Positions 1 to 10,500 of a stretch of DNA of 64,000 nucleotides are shown here, in pieces. A program made the position numbers and the translations under genes. Position 1 is the stretch's first letter. Each line of letters starts with the position of its first letter. The stretch is from Oikopleura dioica (lineage: Eukaryota > Chordata > Appendicularia > Copelata > Oikopleuridae), in assembly GCA_907165135.1 (NCBI GenBank), contig OU015569.1, positions 930,001 through 994,000 on the forward strand, written 5' to 3'. The notes under the pieces were generated by a model. That model saw only the letters and a list, made by a program, of their open reading frames with translations. It was not told where the DNA came from and ran no database searches.

Positions 1-108
1 AAATTTTATGAGACGAAAAAGAGTATTTTAGTTGAATAAAATAGATAACATGAATCTTTTAGGTTATAATCTTGATAAGATCAATCATAGGGTTAGGATT
101 AGGGTTAG

Positions 109-260
109 GCTTGACTCGGAAGCCTGTGCGGAAAACCTGAGTCAGGGTCTGAAGGATCTTCAATAAACTGACGCGCAGCGGCTTTTACTAAACAAAGCCG
201 CGTAGCGGCTTTTCATTAGTGATCCTTCAGATCCTGACTCAAGTTTTCTTCACAGGTTGT
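109..260. repeat. Foldback element, GCTCGGCAACCTG family, copy 1
   Basis: The ends are inverted copies of a sequence related to GGCTCGGCAACCTGTGTAG followed by AAACCTGAGTCAGG. The centre carries inverted copies of AAGCCGCGTAGCGGCTTT. GGTTAGG telomere-like repeats abut both sides (about 90-108 and 260-278). It is the first of about ten family members in the window and is diverged at the left end. Confidence 0.75.
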
Positions 261-716
261 TAGGGATAGGGTTAGGGTGAGAGACTGTAAAAATAAAATT
301 TTCTTTTCTCTCTCTCTTTTTTTTTGGTTGGTTAGAAGATAGGCAAAGAAATCTATAAGCTCTTATGCTCCAGCGTGAAGTAATCTACCGCCAAGAATTA
401 AGATTAGTACTGTCACATTTTCTGAAACACTTTTTATGTCATCTCAAATGTTCCTCATCGTTTGTCGTTTTAAAAACTTGTGTTCTCATGCATTTTGAGT
501 ATTTAGAATTCGTCCAGAGCAAGTTCGAGAAAATCCCACTTGTTCGAGCTGGGAGAAAAGAATGCTCCGTAAAATTCTTGTAAAGTTATTAGCACACCAG
601 TTCTGCGGGCTGCCACATCTGAGAGGAAATTTTTACACAGCTGGGATTTATCGAGAGTTCATTTTCCAGTCGAAGTTCAAAGAAAAAACAAGCTTTTTTC
701 ATGTAACAGTACTAGT

Positions 717-847
717 TGGGCTCGGCAACCTGTGTAAAAAACCTGAGTCAGGGTGTGAAAGTACTTTGATGAAAAGCCGCTACGCGGCTTATAATTAAAG
801 ACGTTTCAGATGCTGAATCAGGTTTTCTACGCAGGCTTCCGAGCTCA
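717..847. repeat. Foldback element, same family, copy 2
   Basis: Same terminal sequence and inverted arrangement as copy 1, with a single AAGCCGCTACGCGGCTT hairpin in the centre. Confidence 0.75.
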
Positions 848-1172
848 AATTTGAATGGAGCATTGAGCAAGTTGAAGTGCTTAAAAAGAAGAAGACGCAG
901 CGACGTGGGAGACGAGGGCATTCTAACGAGCTAGGAACATCAGCGCTTTTCACCTGCTTCGCGAGGACAGGACTCTCGATAATGAAAATATGGATTTTTG
1001 TGGCTGGCGAGCACGTGCTGAATATTTCACAACTCCGGGAACGCTTCAGTGAGAGTGTTACGGCACGCTTACAGATTTCGAGATTAATTCATTCAGAGCT
1101 TGTTTGATTTTGTCTAACTTCCCTTTTTTTATGAAGATTGAATCCAATAATTAGATTTTAATGATCTTTTAA

Positions 1173-1213
1173 ACCCTGACTCAGGCTTTCTACACAGGTC
1201 GCCGAGCCCAGTT
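1173..1213. repeat. Foldback element, right end only
   Basis: Only the right terminus (CCTGACTCAGG ... ACAGGTCGCCGAGCC) is recognisable; the left half is missing. A GGTTAGGG-like stretch lies just downstream. Confidence 0.55.
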
Positions 1214-2104
1214 GTCGAGTGCAGGTTAGGGTTTGAGCCTTACATGTGGTTTGACTTATCTAAAAAAATAAGGGACAGACGTCTTTTAGAAAGCGCGTTT
1301 GTTGCGAGTAACAAGGCGATCAGGAATTCGAAAATAATCAGAACATGACCCAAAACTCAATCCTTCGTTCCAGCGGTTCAAATCAGCTCCTCTCTCTCAT
1401 ATTCTTACAAATTTTTAAGAAAAACTGCCAATAACACGTTAACGCTTGAACGCATATTGCGCAGATTTCTGCGCAGAGCACCTTCCAAGCTCGATAACTC
1501 AACTTTTACTTTATCAAAATTTAAAATGAACACCCACTTTTCGGACTCTTTTTCGATGAGGAATCTAAATCTGTCATCAAAAAAATTTTGTGGCCTCAGG
1601 TTAAAATTTTGGCTTCAGAGCGAAAATTTCCGTCCCTTTTAAATTCTCGAAATTTTCCTTATAAACTGATTCTTTTTTGACGAAATCTGCTAATTTTATT
1701 TTAGTAAAAATAAATCTAAAAGGTATCAAAATGACGATATATTTAAAACTATATCATCTTTTGTATAACAATCGATAAAACTTGAGAAAATGGCATTTTT
1801 TAGGTAATACTTGAAATCACTTGTTTTCGCGAGGTTAAGGTTAGGGTTAGGATTTTAAACTATAATTAGCTTCTTCGCAAGCGTCTGAGCTTCATTTTGG
1901 TAGATTCGGTTTTTTCAAATCTCGACCACAATCGTCGCTACAACGCTCCAAAGGTGCTGCGCAGAAATCTGCGCAATATGCGTTCAGCAGGAAAAAAATT
2001 TCGTGCGTTCATGCGTTAATAAGGAGAATTCAAATCAGAAAAAGCGCAAGAATTCTAGTGAGAAATTCTTACAGCGCCGTTATCACTCTTTTCTCTCTTT
2101 TTAG

Positions 2105-2842
2105 AAGAAGACAAGTATCCGGCGCTCTTGGCTCTCAAGGAAAAGATTGGCCGCCTAATTGTAATTGCCCAGGATGAAGAGGTTGAACTGCCCAGAAAAA
2201 ATGAGTTTGGAAACAAAAGCTACGTATGCGGTCAATTTTTGTTTTGCATACGTGTGCTGATGTGGGGTAATAACCCGCGAGTTTAATTTAATAACACGCT
2301 CGATTTTGGGATTTTACGAACCCAAAATATTTTTTCCAGGTTTCATCAAAGAACTAGAACGACTTGAAGGAAATTTTTATTCAAATTTTAGACGAGTAGA
2401 AGAATTAAAAAAAAAATTTATTTTTTATTATTTAAAATTTTTTTTATTAAAATAAAAAAATTATGATTAATTATTTATTTCGTTAATTGATTATTTTGGC
2501 GAAGCCACTTTGCGGCTTTGTCTTAAAAAAAAGCCGGTCTTCAGTCAGGACCTGACTCAGGATTTCTACACAGGTTGCCGAGCCCAGCCGCGAAGTCAAT
2601 AATTACGTGGCGACAAAACTTCCTCTTTTGCCGTTGAAGTGGGCATCTCAGTGTGAACGGCTGGTATCTCTATTATTATTATTATTAAGGATGATGCGGT
2701 ATCGGATGCGTTGCATAAGAAAGAAAAGCAAGAAGCACGTGGTGAATGCAGGAGAAACAATCATGTCCACGTCCGACGCTGCATTCGAGCTGCTTTAACC
2801 CAATCAGCCAGCTTGAGCGACAAGAACTGCAGAAAAAAATGA
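2105..2842 (+). CDS. Putative multi-exon gene fragment, unknown product
   Basis: Three stretches look coding. Exon 2105-2223 follows a pyrimidine tract ending in TTTTTAG and reads EDKYPALLALKEKIG..., ending at a GTATGC donor. A second block near 2340-2410 reads IKELERLEGNFYSNF. The third (2690-2842), after ATTATTAAG, reads DDAVSDALHKKEKQEARGEC... and ends at TGA. The products are charged and helical and match no family I recognise. The frame between the first two blocks does not close with a simple GT-AG junction, and a foldback copy lies between the second and third. It could be a decayed gene; the 5' start is not visible. Confidence 0.35.
2506..2586. repeat. Foldback element, truncated copy
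   Basis: The right half only: a central AAGCC...GGCTT segment, then CAGGACCTGACTCAGG and the ACAGGTTGCCGAGCCCAG terminus. Confidence 0.6.
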
Positions 2843-3156
2843 AGGGGCATGCAAGTTCCTGCGAGCAAGTATTTACGAATAATTGGGTCATTCTCAGAAT
2901 TCTTGATTTGCGAGACTTGATTTTGGAATGGCGGAGACATTCTATGTTCGACCAAAACGAATGGCCGTCTGGCTGAATCCGCAAAAGGTCGTTCTCGCGC
3001 TAACATCTCGACCACCGCCAGGTTATAATTTAAAAACACTTCTGAGCTCATCGTGGTAATGACGCTAGCGTCGTAAACGATGTTCCAAGTTTGAAATCGT
3101 TATTATCTTTTTTCAAATTCGATTTTTCCGAACTTGAAAAAAAGATTTTTAGATCT

Positions 3157-3241
3157 GGACTCGGCAACCTGTGAAGAAAACCTGCTTCAGGAGTTCTTTG
3201 AAGACCCTGACTCAGGTTTTCTACACAGGTTGCCGAGCCCA
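3157..3241. repeat. Foldback element, short copy
   Basis: GGACTCGGCAACCTGTGAAG opens and ACACAGGTTGCCGAGCCCAG closes it, with almost no central spacer. CCTTAACCTAACCC (telomere-like, reverse) follows directly. Confidence 0.75.
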
Positions 3242-3740
3242 GACCCTTAACCTAACCCTTGATGCTGAGCACTCTTTTTTTAGCTGTTTAATTTGTTGCA
3301 ATTGTTGTGCGATTTTTTGAGTTTGCGTTGTTTGCGCATCGCGCCTCACGTTTTATTCGTTTATCTATCCCTCTCGAGCATTTTTAATTCGAGCATGGAG
3401 GAAGCCGTGGTCGACACCACCACCACAGCACCGTCTACTGTTCCGCAGGTAGAGAAGAAGGAGCGTGAGAGAAAAGGGAAAATTTCGAGAAATTGAAATC
3501 TTATCGCAAAAGTGTCGCCTTTTTTTGGAAAATTTCGAGATGCGGCAATTTAGCACTCGCACTTCACTTGATGGTTTAGAAACAGCGCTGGACTTCCGAC
3601 TACTGCTGCCCGTGTCGTGGCGAGCACGACCAGATTTCTTGCCTTATTGGCTGCTGTCTCCCTTATTACTACCACGGAAAGCACAATAACAAGCCACTGG
3701 ATTCTTAAATGAGTTTCTTGAGCTTTGATTAAAAGTAGAG

Positions 3741-3859
3741 CTCGGGAACCTGGGTAGAAAACCTGAGTCAGGTTCTGAAGGTGGTTAATCCTTACGCGGC
3801 TTTTCCTCAAAGTCCCTTCAGAACTAACCTCAAGTTTTCTACACAAGTTTTCGAGCCGA
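3741..3859. repeat. Foldback element, diverged copy
   Basis: The terminal sequences GAGCTCGGGAACCTGGGTAG and CACAAGTTTTCGAGCC are recognisable but carry several substitutions; TTACGCGGCTTTT remains in the centre. Confidence 0.65.
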
Positions 3860-4130
3860 GCAGTAGAGAATCAAGGATAAGTATGAAGGACGTAGCAAAG
3901 GATTATCCGCTGCTTGTTGCTGGCTCTTCTCTGCCGACGTGTTGGAATGCGCAGGCTTTGCAGGGGTATGACAATGACCTTGATTATATCGTCGTCAAGA
4001 GAACGATCTTAGACATTCTTTCTCGGCCACGGCTGCTGCGGCTGCTGCGGCAATCCCTTCTTCTATATTGGCTTTCCAATAACGATGCTTTTCACATCAC
4101 TTTTCAAAGCTTGTCTTACTAAAGCGTCGG

Positions 4131-4233
4131 CTCGGCAACCTGTGTTGAAAACCTGAGTCAGGTCTCTACTGAAAACCCACGAGATCTTTCAGCCCCTGAC
4201 TCAGGTTTTCAACACAGGTTGCCGAGCCCAGAC
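4131..4233. repeat. Foldback element, near-perfect short copy
   Basis: The arms GGCTCGGCAACCTGTGTTG and CAACACAGGTTGCCGAGCC are nearly perfectly inverted and lie about 20 bp upstream of the small gene at 4253, so the element occupies that gene's promoter region. Confidence 0.8.
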
Positions 4234-4252
4234 CAAAGCTACTTATTCCAAA

Positions 4253-4598
4253 ATGGTCGAAGAAAGAAACATTGGCGAAAAAAGCGCCACCACGTGGATG
4301 AAACTATTTTTATGCTCCAGAGCCTTTGTTGTTCAAGCACAACTTGATCTGAAAGAGGTAGGAAAATACGAATTTTACGCACGTTCTTTTTTGGCTTGAG
4401 AAGGATCCAAGTCGAGCCAGAAGAAGAAACCTATTTAGCTCATAATCGCATGCAAACACTTCCGTTTAGAAAGATACAAAAGGCTTTGGAAAAGCAGAAG
4501 TGGTCACGGAACAACCGCAGGACTTCACGAAAGCTGCCACCGATGCAGTCGCCAAGTCCGTTATCGAGCAACTCAATCCTTTTAGTTCTGACAAATGA
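4253..4598 (+). CDS. Small two-exon gene, unknown 77-aa product
   Basis: Exon 1 (4253-4357) starts MVEERNIGEKS and contains a short hydrophobic stretch (MKLFLCSRAFVVQAQ), ending GAG before a GTAGGA donor. Exon 2 (4470-4598) follows CCGTTTAG and stays in phase 0, reading KDTKGFGKAEVVTEQ... to a TGA. AATAAA overlaps the stop region and would serve as the polyadenylation signal. Both exons have balanced, protein-like composition and the junction keeps frame, which is the evidence for the gene. No family is recognised. The hydrophobic stretch could be a weak signal peptide if translation began at the internal Met (residue 16). The foldback element ending at 4233 is immediately upstream. Confidence 0.5.
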
Positions 4599-4872
4599 AA
4601 TAAAACAAATTCCATTTGCACGCCGCGTGCTCCAGCGCACCACTTCAAGAAAAGCTTTCAAAATACAATTCAAAAATTATGCAATTTATTGAATATTTTT
4701 TGACCAAAAATCTTCTTAAAAAATTTCATTTGAATCAATATTATTGAAGTATCTAATTATTATTCAAGTATCTAATAGATACTTGAAGGAAAAATAGGAA
4801 ATAAATGAATGAAATCAGTTTTTTTTTTATTTTTATTCATTTCTTTCGAATTATCAGTTTTACAGAGGTTGC

Positions 4873-5076
4873 TTAGAGAATGATGTTGTTCAGTAGAGCT
4901 TGATGGCCTGATCGAAATGCTCCTTCATAAGTTCCTGAATCGCGTAAATTGTCTCCTCGATCTCCAATGCAGTCGTCGATCAGTTCAAAGAAAAAATATA
5001 CAGCGATGCATTTCAACATCGCTATGAAAGTCGCACCAGCAAAAAGAACAATCAATATTATATAAAGTGCATCCAT
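4873..5076 (-). CDS. Small membrane protein, diverged tandem paralogue of the RING gene
   Basis: A 67-aa ORF starting MDALYIILIVLFAGATF has one N-terminal transmembrane segment (residues about 3-30). Its 3' end and about 160 bp of upstream DNA align with the RING gene next door, so the two are tandem duplicates. No RING cysteines are present. The ORF as read ends HQALLNNIIL, but another frame reads TALEIEETIYAIQ... and ends DQAIKLY, matching the RING gene's DQIIKLY end. That suggests a frame break near 4965, or an unrecognised intron. It may be a RING-less paralogue or a decaying copy. Confidence 0.45.
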   Translation of the reverse strand: MDALYIILIVLFAGATFIAMLKCIAVYFFFELIDDCIGDRGDNLRDSGTYEGAFRSGHQALLNNIIL

Positions 5077-5905
5077 GATGAAATTTTCTTTGCTCTTATT
5101 TTTTTGATAAATTCATTTTTCTGACTTCGCTTTTATTTACGAATGCTCTCGAGCACCGACTGTTTATGATATTTCTGAGCTGATTGCTATAATTCTTGAT
5201 ATTCAGCGAAAATAAATGAGAAATTTTTGGAGAGTTTTCAGTGTGATAGAGACAAGTGTTGCTGAGGGGAAAATGTTGTTCAGTAGAGCTTGATGATCTG
5301 GTCGTTGGTGAAAGGCTTTCGACAAATTGGACAGGAAGAAAGACGGTTCAAGCAATCGTTGCAAAAGCGATGGCCACAGGGAAGAGTGCATTCTTGACAA
5401 TCGTTACCATTGAAGACTTGAAAGCAAATCGGGCAAGAAGAGGGGTTTTGCTGTGTCTGTTCTTTTGTATTAACTTCCTGGCTTTTCTGCTTTTCAAAGG
5501 AGTTCAGGCGGCTTGGTTCCTGTTGAGCTTTCACTTGTCTCTGATGTTCCACTTTGAGTATTGCTTCTTCTTTCTCTTCGTCTAGTTGATTTTCTTGCCC
5601 ATCTTCTCTACAGCGCTCGAACAATCCGTAACAACAAGCGATGAGAGTCACGCATACCAAAATTACGAATCCAGTCGTATCTTCGTGTATCACTGGGCTT
5701 GCGGTAGTGGAGAAATGAGCCCAATCCCCGTCCATTTCGTAACTCATGGTGAAAGCTTTGCTCTTATTTTGATACTGATTTTATTTTGACTTCCCTAGGG
5801 GATGTTCACTTATATTTACGAGAGCTCTTGAGCACCATCTGTTTACGATATTTCTGAGCTGATTGCTTTAATTTTTGATTTTCAACGAAAATAATTGAAA
5901 AATTA
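5077..5905. repeat. Tandem duplication of gene plus 5' flank
   Basis: The 5' flank 5077-5240 resembles 5748-5905: both contain TTTGCTCTTATTTT near the start codon, then CTGTTTATGATATTTCTGAGCTGATTG (or close) and ATTCAGCGAAAATAA. The repeat unit therefore spans a gene and its promoter. Confidence 0.6.
5280..5747 (-). CDS. Membrane-anchored RING-finger protein
   Basis: A single exon encodes 155 aa. A transmembrane helix (GFVILVCVTLIACCYGLF) lies near residues 26-43. A charged, Gln/Glu-rich linker follows, then a C-terminal RING: CPICFQVF at about 105, CTLPCGHRFCNDCL and CPICRKPF near the end. The Cys/His spacing fits C3HC4-type E3 ubiquitin ligases, so a membrane-bound E3 is the likely role. 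The RING sits at the extreme C-terminus, as in MARCH-unrelated small TM-RING proteins. Start chosen at the first Met (MSYEMDGDWAHF). It is paired with the truncated paralogue downstream and shares its promoter sequence. Confidence 0.85.
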   Translation of the reverse strand: MSYEMDGDWAHFSTTASPVIHEDTTGFVILVCVTLIACCYGLFERCREDGQENQLDEEKEEAILKVEHQRQVKAQQEPSRLNSFEKQKSQEVNTKEQTQQNPSSCPICFQVFNGNDCQECTLPCGHRFCNDCLNRLSSCPICRKPFTNDQIIKLY

Positions 5906-6267
5906 TCCCTTTTACCAAGTGATAATGATCGAATCCAATATGAAATTGCCGAAAATTTTACTGAAATTCGCGGTTATTTGGAATTATTTGGAAAATAAAA
6001 TTTACTCAATAGAAAACTTGATTCGTATGCGAAAAACTGCTGGACGGCGGTGTTATTTGTTCTAGCGTTGTCGCTCTGCATAATCAAGAAAGGGACTGAA
6101 TTACTCAGCAGGAAACTCGAAATGCGTGTTGGTTCACTTACACTTAATTATTCAACCGCACAAACAGATTATGAATGAAATGATCGTTCAGGAATTGATG
6201 GAATTGCGATGGAACCTTTCAAAATAAGCAAGCAACGCTTCTTCTGAGCAACATCAGTCTTATTTAC

Positions 6268-6955
6268 TTAAGGGGGTCCCCCACGATTTTTACATTTTTC
6301 GAATTCTAGATTTTTCTCTTCAGATTTGAATTCCTCATGCAAAAAGCTTCAAAAAGGTCCCTAGCTTTTTTCGATTGTTTTAGAAAAAAGTGTCCAAAAT
6401 TGACCTTGAAGTGGCCAATTTTGATGTATTTGCATGGAAATTAAAAAATCAACCCTTATTTACAGTTGTCTAAAGTACAAATATGGCACATTTTTAGAAA
6501 GGCTATGAGCTCAACTTTCTATTTATGTCCGAAAATATGGGTTTGGGTAATGCCCGGAAGGCAATTCGCATGGTTGAAATTTCAAAAATCGTACATTATT
6601 TTGATCGTCTTCGTTACATTATCATTTTTTGGAATTTGAAAAAACTGAGATACGCTTCACTAGATTAGCGTTAGACCTTTTAGAAACCACAGGAAAAAAA
6701 TAAATTGTTTCCTAAATTTTTGGAGTAAATCTCGTTCAAAAAGTACCCAAAAACGCGATTTTGCGCGAGATGGTTACCTTCTCGGCGCTCTAGCGCCGAA
6801 TGTGATTGGATTAAAAAAAATTTGAGACACGCTTCACTAGATCTAAGAATGATCTAGTTGTACGAAAAAAAATTTTTGAAAAATCTAAGTCCGTGACGCC
6901 GTGAGCGCCGTTTGAAAATCGCTCATTTCGGAAAAATCGTTGGGGACCCCCTTAA
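6268..6955. mobile_element. TTAA-flanked MITE with GGGGGTCCCC inverted ends
   Basis: TTAAGGGGGTCCCCCACGAT at the left end is inverted at the right as ATCGTTGGGGACCCCCTTAA. TTAA is at both edges, consistent with a TTAA target duplication as used by piggyBac-like transposases. About 688 bp long with no convincing ORF; internal sub-repeats include ACGCTTCACTAGAT twice (about 6653 and 6829). Confidence 0.8.
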
Positions 6956-7534
6956 ATAAGGGGCAAGGGAATGTGTAGTTCTAGTCGGGTGCTGCCATTT
7001 CCGTTTCGGACTTTTCGATTTTCCGGAACGTTGAAATTTATGGCGATGTCACCACTGGCAGCGAAAGTTTTGCTCCATAACATCAAAGGAGCAGCAGATC
7101 CAACACGCTCCTCTTCGTCAGCCAACTGAACTTTGCTTGCTCGTAAAAACGCGATCATCATATGCTCGACGTTTGGATAATGCCGAATTCCGAAATTAAA
7201 TGAGATAAGAAGAAATAGGAGATGACCTTGCTCCAGATTTCTTAAAAAAAGAGTTCAATTCTTGAGAGAAAAATGAAGGAGAGAGTATGTTCCGGTTACT
7301 GTCCTGATATTTGTACTTTTTGCTATTGGGTTGATAATGGTTGTAGCAATCAGTTTTTCATGTGTAATGAGACATACGGCGTTCAGGAAAGAATTCAAAT
7401 GATCGAAATATTTTCTATCTTGCTTATGAATTTATTGCATTTCCTCTAAGACTCAAGAGTGCCCCGGCGACCAAGTTTTATTTTTCAGGAAAAAGATTAA
7501 TCTTAGTTCATTTTTGTCTTTTTGAAGAATTATA

Positions 7535-10500
7535 ATGAATCTTAGAAACAGAGATCCGGAAGATATTGAAGGAAATGTAACTGAAATTCCTGGCTATTTT
7601 GAATGCGGATTGAATAAAATTTGTGGAAGATATGATGAATATTGCGATGACCCCACCACGAAAACTTCTACCACAACTACATTTACCACACATTTAATTA
7701 CAACGATTTTATCGACTTCAGAAGCGCTTACAACTGTTTTGTTCCAAGACTCGTTATCCACAGTTCCAAGCGAAGAACCAACTACTGATGCTATATTTTC
7801 TTCAACATTTTTCTCCTCAACTTCAATTTTCGATCTTACAACGTTTCTTCCGACAATTGCATCAACTTTTCCTGAATTCACGACAACGCCATTTTATTCA
7901 ACCAAAGCCACGGAAAAGTACGAAACAACAACAGAAGATGTCACAACGCGTCCACTTTCGCTGCCAACAACAGCTCAAAGTTCCAGCGGGGTTGAGACTC
8001 TTTCAACGTTTTCGTTTGCGACCACAGGGGCAACCGCTGATTATTCAGGGACGACCGCAGAAACGTCGACGACAGCTGAAACGATGACGACAGGGATTGT
8101 AGAAACAGGTAAACATCCTCTTGACGCTAAACAGACACAAACGTTGATTTGGTATCATTCCAGATTTATTTTTTATATCTACTATCGAATAAGACGATTC
8201 TCTGAAGCCTGCTCGCTACGTGGACTACTAGCTGAATTATTTGTAGTTTATAGTACTCTGAGCCAGCTATAGCGCTGCATCTGTGAATGATGAATTTGTT
8301 AGAATTAGATATGCAACGTTTGATAACACAACTGCTTCGCGTCAGCTCGCTCATTGAATAAGCTAGTGTATCACTTCTACTCTTACAGTACCTTGCTACT
8401 GAAAGCAAGCAAGATTCCGATAGCTTGACATAGCAGGCCTTTGCCCGAGATTTGAAGCTGTTCGCCACGGATGGCGAACAGCTTAACCGGTCAGCCAATC
8501 ACAAGACAGGATTCTCATAGTGGCGGCGCAACCCCGGAATTGAGTCTGCTATCATTGGTATAATCCTGACGATTTTTCATGCAAAATCTCCGAATGGGGG
8601 TATGCTTTTAGCGATAACACATTTTTAACCCTTATTTTCATGATTATTTGGTCGCTCATTTTCATGGTATAATCATTAGATGCTAGAAAACTTAGCTCCT
8701 CATCCGATAGATTATGTAATTAATTATTATCTCATTATTTTCAAATTAAGTTTCAAGTAATTTCTGAATTAGATTCCAAGATAAAGCGGATGAGCTACTT
8801 GGGCAATCGTATTTTCTTTTATGTTATTTTTTGTCTGGGCGGGTACTAAAACTCGCCATGTTCTCGCGTTTCATTTAGCATTCATGATGGCTGCTAGTTC
8901 CCTCAAAACACGCTCAGTACCCGGATACTGCATGTTTCGATATCCGCCTTTCTTTATTCATCTGGCGCATGAATAGTTAAACTCACTTCTGAGCAACTGG
9001 TGGCGACACATCGCCCCTTAATCTTTCCACTTTCTGAAGGTCAAAATTATCAAAAAGGAGAAAAAGGAGAAGAACCATTTTTTGAGATTTGAAAACGAGA
9101 GATTTCCGATTATGGGGCCACCGAAAGTGCAATTCGGTCGGTCCAGAAGAAAAGCTCCAAAGGAACACGGAAGGAAGAGAAAGCTAAGAAGGCTGGAAAA
9201 GCAAGAGAGACGCGAAAAGAAGCTAAATGAGAACAAAGAAAAGAGAGTTATGCAGGAAATGCTAGAGAAGACCTGGGAAGAGTTCGAGAAGAGCCTCAAC
9301 ATCCAAGAAAAGAAGAATCACCAGAGCAGAATGTTCGGGAACGATTTGAAGGAAATGGAGGGCTCTGGTGGCTCGATTCAACGCTCTTTCGGGTTCCAAG
9401 AAGGCTCTGGAAACACGGGATTCTCTGCCGAGCCGATTATTACTGTCGATTTTGAAGACAACGAAGACTTTGGTGGCGTCGATGAGGTTGTAGAAGAGCC
9501 GCCGACAAACACTCCGATTCCCATTCATCAGGGCTCAACACCGTATTGGGCAACAATTCCTGGAAATAGCGGCTCTCAATCTAGCGAAAATACCGGCTCA
9601 GACTCAATCAATCATAGTAATTACTACTTTCCATTTTTCTTGAAAACAACTAAATAAAGATAAATTTCTTTTTTCTTTTCATCATTTTTTGAATCAAAAA
9701 TGATCAAAAGTGCTGGATTAAGATTTTGTTTCAGAATCAACAACGCCGATTCCAACGACAACAACAAAGACACTCTCCTCCTCCTCATCCTTTTCCACGC
9801 TGGTCTCGACCCTAACACTCACAACCAGCACCTTCTCAGATCAATCAAGCACGCAAGAAGAACTAGGCGAAGATCCCCCAATCCTGGGAAAATCACTTGT
9901 GGCAGTTATTATTCCAACAATTATGTTTCTCGTTGCAGTGGCAATTTTGTTCGTCATGTTTGGAAACCGAAAAGCTAGTGAAATCAAGCCCATGAAGAAA
10001 TTTGCCCAAGATGAGCCGGGGTCAAATTACGATAAGGTTTGTCTGAAAATTCATTTTCATTATTTATAATTTTAGTGGGACCATGAAATGGCACCAGGCC
10101 ACGTGAATCCAAGCTACTACAATCCAAACTTCTTGTTACGTAAGTTTTTTAAGCACTTTTCAACTAAATAAACAAAAAAAAAGACTATTGTAATTTTAGT
10201 ATTAATAATAAATAGAACCAACAATCGAGTGATACTACTATTAACTATTTCAGCGACTGTAACAGCACAGATTGACGAGCAGACTGGTCCAAGCTCGATC
10301 ATTGATGTTCCAGGCTCGGCGCAGCTTAGGTAAGCAGCACTAACGTGGCAAGCACAGACGATAAGAAAACATTTTCTCATCGGTTCACTCTTTTCTTATT
10401 CACTAACTCTCGATTGCTTGATTTTTGATTGCTCACATTTTGTTTTGACAGCACGAAAGACATTTCTGAAAATAACGATTTCTCACTCGATGATTTGCCA

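Noticed and set aside
877-1107. 76-aa ORF and alternative exon-like frames around 960-1048
   Set aside because: Several overlapping frames look weakly coding and one has a GTGAGA donor, but no consistent gene could be built.
3781-4122. 113-aa ORF overlapping a foldback element
   Set aside because: Its first third is foldback DNA and the rest has no recognisable feature.
6952-7161. 69-aa minus-strand ORF next to the TTAA MITE
   Set aside because: It looks moderately protein-like, but its end runs into the MITE and no splice or start context supports it.
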